A stretch of DNA of 10,493 nt from Gammaproteobacteria bacterium (GCA_030613605.1 JAUWLO010000054.1:1-10493); one strand, 5' to 3'. Positions 1-5,626 are shown, counted from the first letter of the stretch. The notes: generated from the letters alone by a model not told the origin. Program-made: numbers and translations.

Positions 1-401
1 AGCTCCGCTTGAGTGAACTCACGGTTAGCTCTAAAGGCATGTTGGCGCGACTGCCGTAAACATTGCAGATCTTCAGTGTCTAATATTTTGAGTGCGCTTG
101 GGCAGTTTTTTTCAACCCTCCACCCAAATTGCTCTTCCATCATAAAACGGGCGAACAGTACGATATCGGGCTGGTATTCCGAAATGTAAGCATCAAAACT
201 ATCGCAATTTAGTTTAATACTTTGGCTTGAGATTCCCTCCTCCGCTAAATCAATCATATGATCTGTTGGTTGCGACGGAGTTGAAAATTCGACCCGCCAG
301 TCCTGTTGTTTAAACAGACGTAAGATTGACATCATGTGGCCGCCTGCAGCCGATGAATTGGGCTCAGGCCAGACATAACCAATGACTAATATTTTTTTCA
401 T
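1..401 (-). CDS. Glycosyltransferase, family 4-like, N-terminal part (cut by the window edge)
   Basis: The reading frame runs leftward from ATG at 401-399 and is open to base 1, giving about 133 residues. It begins MKKILVIGYVWPEPNSSAAG, a beta strand followed by a glycine-rich, Pro-containing loop as seen at the N-terminus of GT-B (GT4-like) glycosyltransferases. Further on it has DIVLFARFMMEEQFGWRVE and then LKILDTEDLQCLR, a segment I associate with a group of gammaproteobacterial glycosyltransferases annotated only generally. Such enzymes move a sugar from a nucleotide donor to a glycan or lipid acceptor in the cytoplasm. The donor-binding C-terminal domain lies outside the window, so donor and acceptor cannot be named. 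The Shine-Dalgarno is weak (ACGAG directly before ATG). It follows the 77-residue gene by 67 bases on the same strand. Confidence 0.72.
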   Translation of the reverse strand, partial: MKKILVIGYVWPEPNSSAAGGHMMSILRLFKQQDWRVEFSTPSQPTDHMIDLAEEGISSQSIKLNCDSFDAYISEYQPDIVLFARFMMEEQFGWRVEKNCPSALKILDTEDLQCLRQSRQHAFRANREFTQAE

Positions 402-468
402 CTCGTAATAAAAGGGGGGGTTAGCTGGTGTCTGTCACTTATTATTCTATTATTTTTGATGCCTTATT

Positions 469-702
469 TTATGTCCGCTCCTCTTCGTCACTTGGGATTT
501 TTTCAGTGGTAACATCACCGCGGGTTGAGTGATACCAAACCGGATCTTCGTTACGGAGCGTATCACCGAATGCTGCTAATTCCATTTTTGTTAAGTGTTT
601 AATAGCCCCCTCCGTTCCATCGGATAGTGTCAGATACACCGTGCCTGATTTCCTGGATGCTTCCCAATATAATGAATAGTCCTTAACCTTTTTCCACATC
701 AT
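469..702 (-). CDS. Small protein of unknown function (77 aa), coupled to the DUF3330 gene
   Basis: I do not recognise this family by name. The frame could extend up to 789, but the start at 702 (ATGATGTGGAAA) is preferred because GGAGAAAG lies immediately upstream as a good ribosome binding site, and the longer form would run deep through the preceding gene. From this start the protein is 77 residues, MMWKKVKDYSLYWEASRKSG and so on. It has many Trp/Tyr residues in its first half (WKKV, YSLYW), a central SDGTEGAIKHL stretch, then GDTLRNEDPVWYHSTRGDV, and an acidic tail SDEEERT. No signal peptide or membrane segment is visible, so it is probably cytoplasmic. It overlaps the end of the DUF3330 gene by 20 bases in another frame, an arrangement that suggests translational coupling and a shared role. 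Confidence 0.6.
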   Translation of the reverse strand: MMWKKVKDYSLYWEASRKSGTVYLTLSDGTEGAIKHLTKMELAAFGDTLRNEDPVWYHSTRGDVTTEKIPSDEEERT

Positions 703-874
703 CTTTCTCCGGTTCGGTTTTTTGGCTCTGCCATTTTGCGTAACATTCCAGGCCACAGAAGTTGAGAACGTAGCCCGATGCTTCATCACTCTTTGCCTCA
801 GATATTGGAATTTCCTTCATGCAAATTTCGCATGCAACCATTTCTTTTGGCGACGATTTGTTGATTTCCGTCAT
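683..874 (-). CDS. DUF3330 family small zinc-finger-like protein (63 aa)
   Basis: The protein is 63 residues with the pattern VACEICMKEIPISEAKSDEA then YVLNFCGLECYAKW. The cysteine pairs C15-x2-C18 and C40-x3-C44 form a probable four-Cys metal-binding site. This layout (CExCxKEIP...A...YVxxFCGxxCY) is what I know as DUF3330, a small domain often annotated near mercury-resistance transposon genes in proteobacteria. Its biochemical role is not known to me. The start at 874 is supported by GGGGGTG about 8 bases upstream on the minus strand. A later Met at residue 12 has no comparable site. A candidate promoter lies about 120 bases upstream. No mer gene or transposase is present in the window, so its presence here says nothing about mercury. 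Confidence 0.72.
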   Translation of the reverse strand: MTEINKSSPKEMVACEICMKEIPISEAKSDEASGYVLNFCGLECYAKWQSQKTEPEKDDVEKG

Positions 875-1001
875 AACACACCCCCATTAGTCTGCTGCTA
901 CCAAGGCGAATACGAAACTGTATTCAGCATCGTTTGCGCCAACACGAACACGGCCTCTATGTCCTTGAGCATAATCCAGTAAACCTGCTATTGATATGCT
1001 A

Positions 1002-1028
1002 ATTATAGTTGATTTAGGAATGTGTCAA
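1002..1028 (-). promoter_or_regulatory. Candidate sigma-70 promoter for the DUF3330/77-aa gene pair
   Basis: On the minus strand a perfect TTGACA (1028-1023) is followed by a perfect TATAAT (1007-1002). The spacer is 15 bases, shorter than the usual 17, which lowers confidence. Transcription would start near 995 and leave a leader of about 120 bases before the DUF3330 start at 874. The 875-1078 interval holds only this leader. It contains a 24-codon ORF (972-898, starting MLKDIEAVF) without a clear ribosome binding site, and an open frame with no usable start codon, so I do not call a gene there. Confidence 0.4.
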
Positions 1029-1078
1029 ATTAATTGCCCTATGACTTGTTTTGCTCTCTATTCTTCTATGCACAACCG

Positions 1079-1744
1079 TTAAGCAAGCAAAACAGCGACA
1101 ATACCGGTTATAAAGATCCCGTCAAAGGTGCCTGCGCCACCAATTGAGGCCAGGGGTGCACCAAGTTTATGGATGTCTTTCATTCGCATCAGGTCTGCAC
1201 CAATAATGACACCCAGAGTGCCTGATATATATGCGAGAGGTGCACTGTATGCTGGATTTACCAGTATTGCGATAATGGCAGCACTTAATGGTGCAATAAA
1301 GATTGGAATTCCTATCCCACGCCCCTGTATAGGGCGGCTTGTGAGGTGACTAATGGCAGCCACAAAAGCGATACCTATTATGGCTTCTACTATATTGATC
1401 CCTATATTAGAAAAAAGATAAATAGAAAAAGAGAAAGGAATAAGACAACCACCAACATTAACCGCAATAACTGTTTTCCCTTCAAAGGCCAAATGTTGCT
1501 GACGTAATAATTCCCACATTTGTTTTGGTACAGGGTGCGTAGGCGCATCGGCCTTGACGGTGAAAATCGGTATATTAATTCCACTACCAATTAAAGAAGC
1601 AAGTAACAGGGTGAATGCTGTTGTAGGAGAAAGCCCTAGTTTATCGAAAGCAATTGTGAGAAGGCCAAGCTGGATAAATGCCAGCATAAAGCTTAGAGCA
1701 AATAAAAATAGTAATAGTTGAATTGTTGAAAAGCGCTTTTGCAT
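1079..1744 (-). CDS. DUF1614 family integral membrane protein
   Basis: The protein is 221 residues from ATG at 1744. The frame also opens at a TTG at 1780, which would add 12 hydrophobic residues, but neither start has a good ribosome binding site and ATG is the simpler choice. It is highly hydrophobic with about six probable membrane segments. Conserved-looking glycine-rich stretches are GSGINIPIF, VNVGGCLIPFSFSIYLF, GRGIGIPIF, VIIGADL and SIGGAGTFDGIFITG, which match what I know of DUF1614, a family of bacterial and archaeal membrane proteins of unknown function. The last motif, close to the C-terminus, is the most typical. The stop codon lies in GCTTAACGG. It is AT-rich like its left and right neighbours. 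Transport or a membrane-associated role is only a guess. Confidence 0.75.
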   Translation of the reverse strand: MQKRFSTIQLLLFLFALSFMLAFIQLGLLTIAFDKLGLSPTTAFTLLLASLIGSGINIPIFTVKADAPTHPVPKQMWELLRQQHLAFEGKTVIAVNVGGCLIPFSFSIYLFSNIGINIVEAIIGIAFVAAISHLTSRPIQGRGIGIPIFIAPLSAAIIAILVNPAYSAPLAYISGTLGVIIGADLMRMKDIHKLGAPLASIGGAGTFDGIFITGIVAVLLA

Positions 1745-1826
1745 CGTTAAATGAAAAATATAAAATAGGATAAGAGACAATATATGTTAATAATTAGAAA
1801 CAAATATCCCTTATACGGTTTTTTTA

Positions 1827-2630
1827 CTACACATTGTTGATGAATCTAAGTATTGGCGGCCAATATTTCTGTTTATAGTCGTCATGTAGGTTATTGTGAT
1901 TTGCACCATCTATTTTCACAAACTCTTTTTTAACATTAGCCCGATCAAATATTTCTCTGCCCATTGAATAAGGGATAATACGATCACTTGTACCATGAAT
2001 GACAAGAAGAGGAGATTTAATATTCTCTACTTTGGTAATGTTATTGAATGATCCTTCCGCCAATGATGCTACTGCCCCTAACCCTATTGCTTTTGCTAGA
2101 TCACTGCCGCTGGTTAAGGGGGTGACTAATATGATTCCCCGTAACTGTTTATTTTGAGCGATATTTATAGCTACCGCTGTTCCAATTGAACGTCCAAATA
2201 ATATGATATTTTCCTTAGAGAAACCCATGCGTTCGACCGCATGTTGGTAAATCGCTTCGCCGTCCAGGTATATCCCTTCTTCGCTTGGGTCTCCCTCACT
2301 TTTACCATACCCTCTATAACTTACACCTATTACACTAACACCAGTATTGTGGATCTGTAATAAACTAGGGATTCTATGGTATATATTTCCTGCATTACCA
2401 TGGAAATAGATTAATAGCTTTTTTGATTCAGTTGATGGCAGAAAAAGAGATATTAATTCCACGTTGTCATCAGTATTAATGGTAATTTCCTGGATACCAT
2501 TAGGCAGATTGTTTTCTGGAATAACATTTACATTGTCAGGGTAGAATGCAAACTCGTTAACAATTGGTTTACACCCAAGCATAGAAATCCCAATTAGGGC
2601 TGAAATAGTAAATGTCCACATTGCTTTCAT
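1827..2630 (-). CDS. Alpha/beta hydrolase, BEM46/ABHD13-like, probable lipoprotein
   Basis: From ATG at 2630 the protein is 267 residues. An upstream TTG at 2675 would add 15 residues and dilute the signal sequence, so 2630 is preferred. Residues 1-20 form a signal with ISMLGC, an acceptable but not classical lipobox, suggesting anchoring as a lipoprotein at C20. The hydrolase domain follows: HGNAGN at 77-82 (oxyanion loop), SYRGYGKSEG at 104-112, nucleophile S148 in GRSIG, acid D216 in HGTSDRIIP and histidine H245 in GANHNN, so the triad is complete. This set (HGNAGN, YRGYGxSEG, GRSxG) is typical of BEM46/ABHD13-like serine hydrolases, which probably cleave esters or thioesters; the substrate is unknown. 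The gene is AT-rich. It lies 45 bases after a second hydrolase of a different subfamily and could be cotranscribed with it. Confidence 0.85.
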   Translation of the reverse strand: MKAMWTFTISALIGISMLGCKPIVNEFAFYPDNVNVIPENNLPNGIQEITINTDDNVELISLFLPSTESKKLLIYFHGNAGNIYHRIPSLLQIHNTGVSVIGVSYRGYGKSEGDPSEEGIYLDGEAIYQHAVERMGFSKENIILFGRSIGTAVAINIAQNKQLRGIILVTPLTSGSDLAKAIGLGAVASLAEGSFNNITKVENIKSPLLVIHGTSDRIIPYSMGREIFDRANVKKEFVKIDGANHNNLHDDYKQKYWPPILRFINNV

Positions 2631-2675
2631 GAAATTAATTATAGTAAAAAAGGACTGAGGTATTAGTGTTCTCAA

Positions 2676-3614
2676 TTATTTCATAACCCCGGCTCGCATT
2701 AGGAAGGCAATCAGCTCATCGGCGTGTTCTTCAATCTTATCGACAGAATCATGATCCGCACCCTCTATCAACAACAGCTCTACTGAATTCTTATTGTACT
2801 GATCACGGTTGCACTGGTCGCGAATGGCCAACGCATCTGACATGGGTACGGTCTCATCGGCCGACCCGTGAACCAGCAGCACCGGGCACCTGACCAGACA
2901 GGTCGTATGCATTGGAGCAATGGCCTCATATCGGTGACCAATAACCCGCTCCACGTAACGCAGAACCCCTTTAACAAACAGCCTGGGAAATGGAAACCGT
3001 CCCAGATAGCGGCGCATCATCCATTCGGGATGGGCAAATGTCGCCAGACTGATCACCGCTGCAATATCATGCCGCCTGGAGGCCTCGAGCAGTACCGCCG
3101 CAGCGCCGACGGAATGGCCCAGCAACACAAGCTGATTGTTTTGGAGATTGGACTGATGCCTGACCCAGTCCATCGCCTCAGACGCATCTTCGGCAAATCG
3201 TGGCATCGAGGAAAAGTTATCGGCGTCACTGCGCCCATGATTGCGTGCATCCAGCAATAGCACATTTAACCCGGCGTGGTGTAACGGCACTGCCAATGGC
3301 AACATCAACTCTGCATTCGAACCCCAGCCATGCAGGAGGATGATCGTGGGTGCAGAGATTTGTCTGGAAATAGTTGGGGAGGTACTTGCGGAAATGGTTG
3401 CGGAGGTTACTGTGGAACCAGGTGCCGGCAACCACCATGCGAAAAGCCGCTTGCCACGTCTGGTCGGTATATCAACGTCGCGATAGCTTATGCCAAAATC
3501 GGCAGGGCTACCCTGCTCGATGAGTCTTGGGGCACGAAATCCAATATGGATAGCCTGGCGAATAACAAAAAGCGCAGCCACTATTACCAATATTGAGATG
3601 AGGGTAGCACTCAT
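2676..3614 (-). CDS. Membrane-anchored alpha/beta hydrolase
   Basis: From ATG at 3614 the protein is 312 residues. A TTG at 3635 would add only seven polar residues ahead of the membrane segment. Residues 5-20 are a single N-terminal membrane helix, followed by an RLFAWWLP strand and a Ser/Thr/Ala-rich linker at 67-86. The catalytic domain has HGWGSN at 95-100, DARNHGRSD at 122-130, nucleophile S168 in GHSVG, D253 in HGSADETVP and H288 in GADHDS, a complete serine-hydrolase triad. This fits a general alpha/beta fold esterase or lysophospholipase-like protein. The substrate is unknown. It is clearly more GC-rich than the hydrolase after it and the methyltransferase before it, which suggests a separate origin. 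It is not a duplicate of the 1827-2630 protein: the motifs and N-termini differ. Confidence 0.85.
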   Translation of the reverse strand: MSATLISILVIVAALFVIRQAIHIGFRAPRLIEQGSPADFGISYRDVDIPTRRGKRLFAWWLPAPGSTVTSATISASTSPTISRQISAPTIILLHGWGSNAELMLPLAVPLHHAGLNVLLLDARNHGRSDADNFSSMPRFAEDASEAMDWVRHQSNLQNNQLVLLGHSVGAAAVLLEASRRHDIAAVISLATFAHPEWMMRRYLGRFPFPRLFVKGVLRYVERVIGHRYEAIAPMHTTCLVRCPVLLVHGSADETVPMSDALAIRDQCNRDQYNKNSVELLLIEGADHDSVDKIEEHADELIAFLMRAGVMK

Positions 3615-3691
3615 AATATTGGTATTTTCCCGCAATGGGTCATGAGGTACAGCGGGAAATAATCGAATTAATCGGGTTCCCCTATTATTTC

Positions 3692-4333
3692 TTATAATGC
3701 GGCATGCTTCTGCGCCCGCAACACAACAAAAGAGCCTTCTCCATACCCCTGCTTTACCTCCGGCTCATAATTTTCATTAATATCACCAGGTAATATTGCT
3801 TGAACACATTCAATGTTACTGAACCCTTCTTTTTCTAATTTTTCCTGTATTTCCACAACTGAATGAAAATTGGCATTTTTATAGAACTTACTTTCGCTTT
3901 TCTTTTCTTCGTATTTTTTACCTAGTTTACTATCCTTATCTATCAAACCAACAATTATGAATCCTCTTGCTTTAAGAATTCTATACACCTCCCTAAACGC
4001 TATTTCTGGCGTATCGAGAAAACATACAGTTGTTACAAGAAGCGCATAATCATACAACCCATCTACAATAGGAAGAGATTCAGCTATACCTGCGACTGTA
4101 TTGACACCACGACTAATTGCAATCATGCGCATTGCTTTCGATGGCTCAATACCCAACGATATCCCTAATGGCTGAGAAAATCTTCCAGTACCTGCTCCTA
4201 TTTCTATTCCCTTCCCTTCTTTAGGTAGAAACTCCCTTATTGCTTTTAATTCCTGCTCATACTCTATTTCGTGATCTTCAAACCACTTATCATACTCTAG
4301 AGCATAATTATCAAAGGCTTCAGATTTGACCAT
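3692..4333 (-). CDS. Class I SAM-dependent methyltransferase
   Basis: The protein is 213 residues. The N-terminus has FDNYALEYDKWF, a common opening of type 11 methyltransferases. Motif I is IEIGAGTGRF (residues 43-52), which binds S-adenosylmethionine, followed by GIEPS (61-65) with the acidic residue expected at the end of strand 2. Later come DYALLVTTVCFLD and YRILKARGFIIVGL, the usual strand 4 and strand 5 region. The acceptor cannot be predicted: such proteins act on small molecules, lipids or quinones. GTTAGGC lies 14 bases before the ATG, the spacing expected of a gene just inside an integron cassette, and there is no clear Shine-Dalgarno. No canonical attC core follows the stop codon (TTATAAG instead of YYYTAAC-like). 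The gene is AT-rich like the other cassette-like genes upstream. Confidence 0.85.
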   Translation of the reverse strand: MVKSEAFDNYALEYDKWFEDHEIEYEQELKAIREFLPKEGKGIEIGAGTGRFSQPLGISLGIEPSKAMRMIAISRGVNTVAGIAESLPIVDGLYDYALLVTTVCFLDTPEIAFREVYRILKARGFIIVGLIDKDSKLGKKYEEKKSESKFYKNANFHSVVEIQEKLEKEGFSNIECVQAILPGDINENYEPEVKQGYGEGSFVVLRAQKHAAL

Positions 4334-4347
4334 GATTATTTAGTGAC

Positions 4348-4500
4348 GCCTAACGTTTTGCTAAGAGTTAATATGGATCAGAGAACAATTGTTTCTAATA
4401 TTAGCAAGTATTGCTCTCTGACCCGGTTTTTCTTAGTGCAAATGATTAAAGGGGTCTGACCCCTTTAATTATAAGAGTTAAATTGAACGACTTGTTAAGT
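4348..4500 (-). other. Putative integron attC site, interrupted and degraded
   Basis: In the direction of the genes the site starts with ACTTAAC (4500-4494), matching RYYYAAC, followed by AAGTCGTTCAA, which closely resembles the left arm of many attC sites. It ends with GTTAGGC (4354-4348), matching GTTRRRY, 14 bases before the methyltransferase ATG. At 153 bases it is slightly longer than usual for attC. The two arms do not pair well as they stand. The interior carries REP-like hairpins between two copies of TAAGAGTTAA, so the site looks interrupted. The core boxes and gene spacing are seen directly; the attC identity is inferred. Confidence 0.5.
4362..4481. repeat. REP-like hairpin cluster flanked by a 10-bp direct repeat
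   Basis: TAAGAGTTAA occurs at 4362-4371 and again at 4472-4481. Between them are two inverted repeats. The first pairs GGATCAGAGAACAAT (4375-4389) with the complement of ATTGCTCTCTGACCC (4410-4424), 13 of 15 positions. The second is a 25-base perfect palindrome around T4457 at 4445-4469, with arms containing TTAAAGGGGTC. The shared GGGTCAGA motif resembles repetitive extragenic sequences that I associate with REP-type (Y1 tyrosine) transposases in gammaproteobacteria. No transposase is present. The minus-strand GDT1-like frame ends inside the palindrome. Confidence 0.6.
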
Positions 4501-4733
4501 GTATTACGCATTATATAAAGTAAGTACTTCACGTTAATGTATTCAGCGAGCAAGCTTCCAGCTAATACACCAATTGCTGATGCAACGATTAACGCAGCAG
4601 ACGCAGCGAAGAAAACAGTGTATTTACTTACCTCTTTGTCTGTTGCAAACAGCATAGTAGCAAGTTGTGTTTTATCTCCAAGCTCAGCAATAAAAACTGC
4701 TACAAATATTGTAATGAATATTTTCCAGTCCAT
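4446..4733 (-). CDS. TMEM165/GDT1 (UPF0016) family protein, C-terminus lost and replaced
   Basis: The start at 4733 (MDWKIFITIF) is chosen because single-domain members of this family begin this way. A longer frame from 4808 would run through the hairpin of an attC-like site. ELGDKT at residues 17-22 is the family signature, a cation-binding motif of proteins that export Mn2+ or exchange Ca2+ or Mn2+ for H+ at the membrane. Two membrane segments are clear (about 5-16 and 40-62). Up to KYLLYI (residue 74) the sequence is family-like. After that, where members normally continue with a third Gly-rich helix, it reads MRNTLNKSFNLTLIIKGVRP and then L, which is simply the translated attC-like arm and REP palindrome. 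I infer a deletion of the last helix with read-through. The truncated protein may not function. Confidence 0.75.
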   Translation of the reverse strand: MDWKIFITIFVAVFIAELGDKTQLATMLFATDKEVSKYTVFFAASAALIVASAIGVLAGSLLAEYINVKYLLYIMRNTLNKSFNLTLIIKGVRPL

Positions 4734-4757
4734 ATGTGTATTCTTATTTAATATTAC

Positions 4758-4880
4758 ACATAATGTCACAAACAACCGGCGATCCGTAGTGGTGTTTGAA
4801 TTGTGCAATCCGCTATCGCTACATTATTGCACAATTCAAACGCCGCGGAGGATTGTCCGAGATGATTGGTCTTGTTAGGC
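4758..4880 (-). other. Putative integron attC site after the decarboxylase gene
   Basis: The site starts with GCCTAAC (4880-4874), a perfect RYYYAAC box whose TAA is the stop codon of the decarboxylase gene. The interior forms a long hairpin: GTTTGAATTGTGCAAT (4794-4809) pairs perfectly with 4826-4841, and pairing extends to 4789/4846 with two G-T pairs. Further out the halves are only partly complementary (for example GGATTGTCCG against CGGATCGCCG). The far end lacks a canonical GTTRRRY; the best candidate is ATTATGT (4764-4758), giving 123 bases, within the usual attC range. A minus-strand terminator is an alternative reading of the hairpin, but no T-run follows it. Confidence 0.5.
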
Positions 4881-5444
4881 TTGATTATTGTCGGAACGAT
4901 CATTCGGAAGTTCGCAAAAACCCTGAGGTGGCACATCTAGAGCACTGTTGAATTTGCTGGATAAATTTTGGAAAGCGATAAGCCCAGTTAACTCCACAAT
5001 GCCATCTTCGTTAAAAAAGCCCTTTAATCGCTCTATCAATTCGTCAGTCACCTGTTGATCTGAATAAGTAACAGCTTCCGTGTATTCAAGAACCACCTTC
5101 TCTTTCTCATCGAATAGATCGCTTTCTTTCCACTGAGAAAGTTTCTCTACTTTTTCCATAGAGCCAGAGCGTTTGGCCAGAGTGGCAGAATTGATGTCAA
5201 CGCAGAAACGACACCAATTGATTTGCGACACTCTTACCGTAACCAATGAACGCAAAACGGGACTCAACGGAGAGCTTTTTCTGTCCAGCACGCCATAAAG
5301 CACAGCCACTGCTCCGAACAACTTGGGAACTCTTGCCCAAAGTAAGCCAGGCTGAAGGATTGCTCCATATTTTCTTTTCTGATTCCAAAAGAAAGGCCGT
5401 AGAATCCAGGGGTACTCTCTTAATTTCTTTACCGGAACTCTCAT
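4875..5444 (-). CDS. Carboxymuconolactone decarboxylase / AhpD-like family protein
   Basis: The protein is 189 residues from ATG at 5444, supported by AAGGA about 6 bases upstream. The N-terminus has YPWILRPFFWNQKRKYGAIL. The core is SLVTVRVSQINWCRFCVDIN, with C78-x2-C81, then LSQWKESDLFDEKEKVVLEYTEAVT, which is the helical CMD repeat. Family members are either decarboxylases or alkylhydroperoxidase-like thiol reductases using the CxxC pair. The residue four after the second Cys is Asn (N85), where the AhpD motif has His, so peroxidase chemistry of the classical type is uncertain. GTTAGGC lies 15 bases before the start and GCCTAAC contains the stop codon, the layout of a complete integron gene cassette. 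Confidence 0.85.
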   Translation of the reverse strand: MRVPVKKLREYPWILRPFFWNQKRKYGAILQPGLLWARVPKLFGAVAVLYGVLDRKSSPLSPVLRSLVTVRVSQINWCRFCVDINSATLAKRSGSMEKVEKLSQWKESDLFDEKEKVVLEYTEAVTYSDQQVTDELIERLKGFFNEDGIVELTGLIAFQNLSSKFNSALDVPPQGFCELPNDRSDNNQA

Positions 5445-5459
5445 ATTTTTCCTTCAAGA

Positions 5460-5520
5460 GCCTAACAGTAGATTATGCGGCTGGCTCCAATATTGTAATA
5501 TGCGGCCACTGATTATAATT
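5460..5520 (-). other. Integron core box GTTAGGC with adjoining imperfect hairpin (candidate attC 3' half)
   Basis: On the minus strand GTTAGGC (5466-5460) lies 15 bases before the decarboxylase ATG and matches the GTTRRRY recombination box. Upstream of it, GGCTCCAATATT and AATATGCGGCC (plus strand, 5483-5507) can fold into a stem with a few mismatches, and TATGCGGC occurs twice (5474-5481 and 5499-5506). A canonical RYYYAAC partner box was not found further upstream, so this may be half of a decayed attC or an attI-derived junction. No integrase gene lies between here and greB. The remainder, 5521-5608, shows nothing I can name. Confidence 0.4.
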
Positions 5521-5608
5521 TGATCAATTAAATTGTGTTTTGATGTTAATTTCAATGCCCAATCGGACTGACCAAACCCCTATCCTCTCACACTCAACCC
5601 ATATTTTA

Positions 5609-5626
5609 TGTAGGTTAATTCCTACA
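5609..5626. promoter_or_regulatory. Inverted repeat upstream of greB, possible operator
   Basis: TGTAGG (5609-5614) and CCTACA (5621-5626) form perfect 6-base arms around TTAATT, about 70 bases before the greB start. The size and position are compatible with a dimeric regulator site, but no -35/-10 pair could be assigned with confidence nearby, so this is a structural observation only. Confidence 0.2.

Noticed and set aside
898..972. 24-codon ORF MLKDIEAVF... in the DUF3330 leader
   Set aside because: No convincing ribosome binding site and no recognisable content. Not called as a gene.
887..1022. Open minus-strand frame ending GRVRVGANDAEYSFVFALVA
   Set aside because: It looks protein-like, but no ATG, GTG or TTG start occurs at a useful place and it overlaps the candidate promoter. 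At most a gene remnant.
2638..2643. TATAAT on the minus strand just before the lipoprotein hydrolase start
   Set aside because: It lies about 8 bases before the chosen ATG, which would leave almost no leader, and no -35 element sits at a suitable distance.
2868..3596. Several plus-strand frames antisense to the membrane hydrolase
   Set aside because: They are antisense to a gene with a full catalytic triad, and have no domain features of their own. They reflect its higher GC content.
3660..3691. Inverted repeat GAAATAAT/ATTATTTC after the methyltransferase stop, considered as a third attC
   Set aside because: The stem is only 8 bases and AT-rich, the core box reads TTATAAG and does not fit RYYYAAC, and no GTTRRRY partner follows.
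4734..4808. N-terminal extension of the GDT1-like protein (MHNSNTTTDRR...)
   Set aside because: It is translated from the attC-like hairpin, and family members start at MDWK, so 4733 was used.
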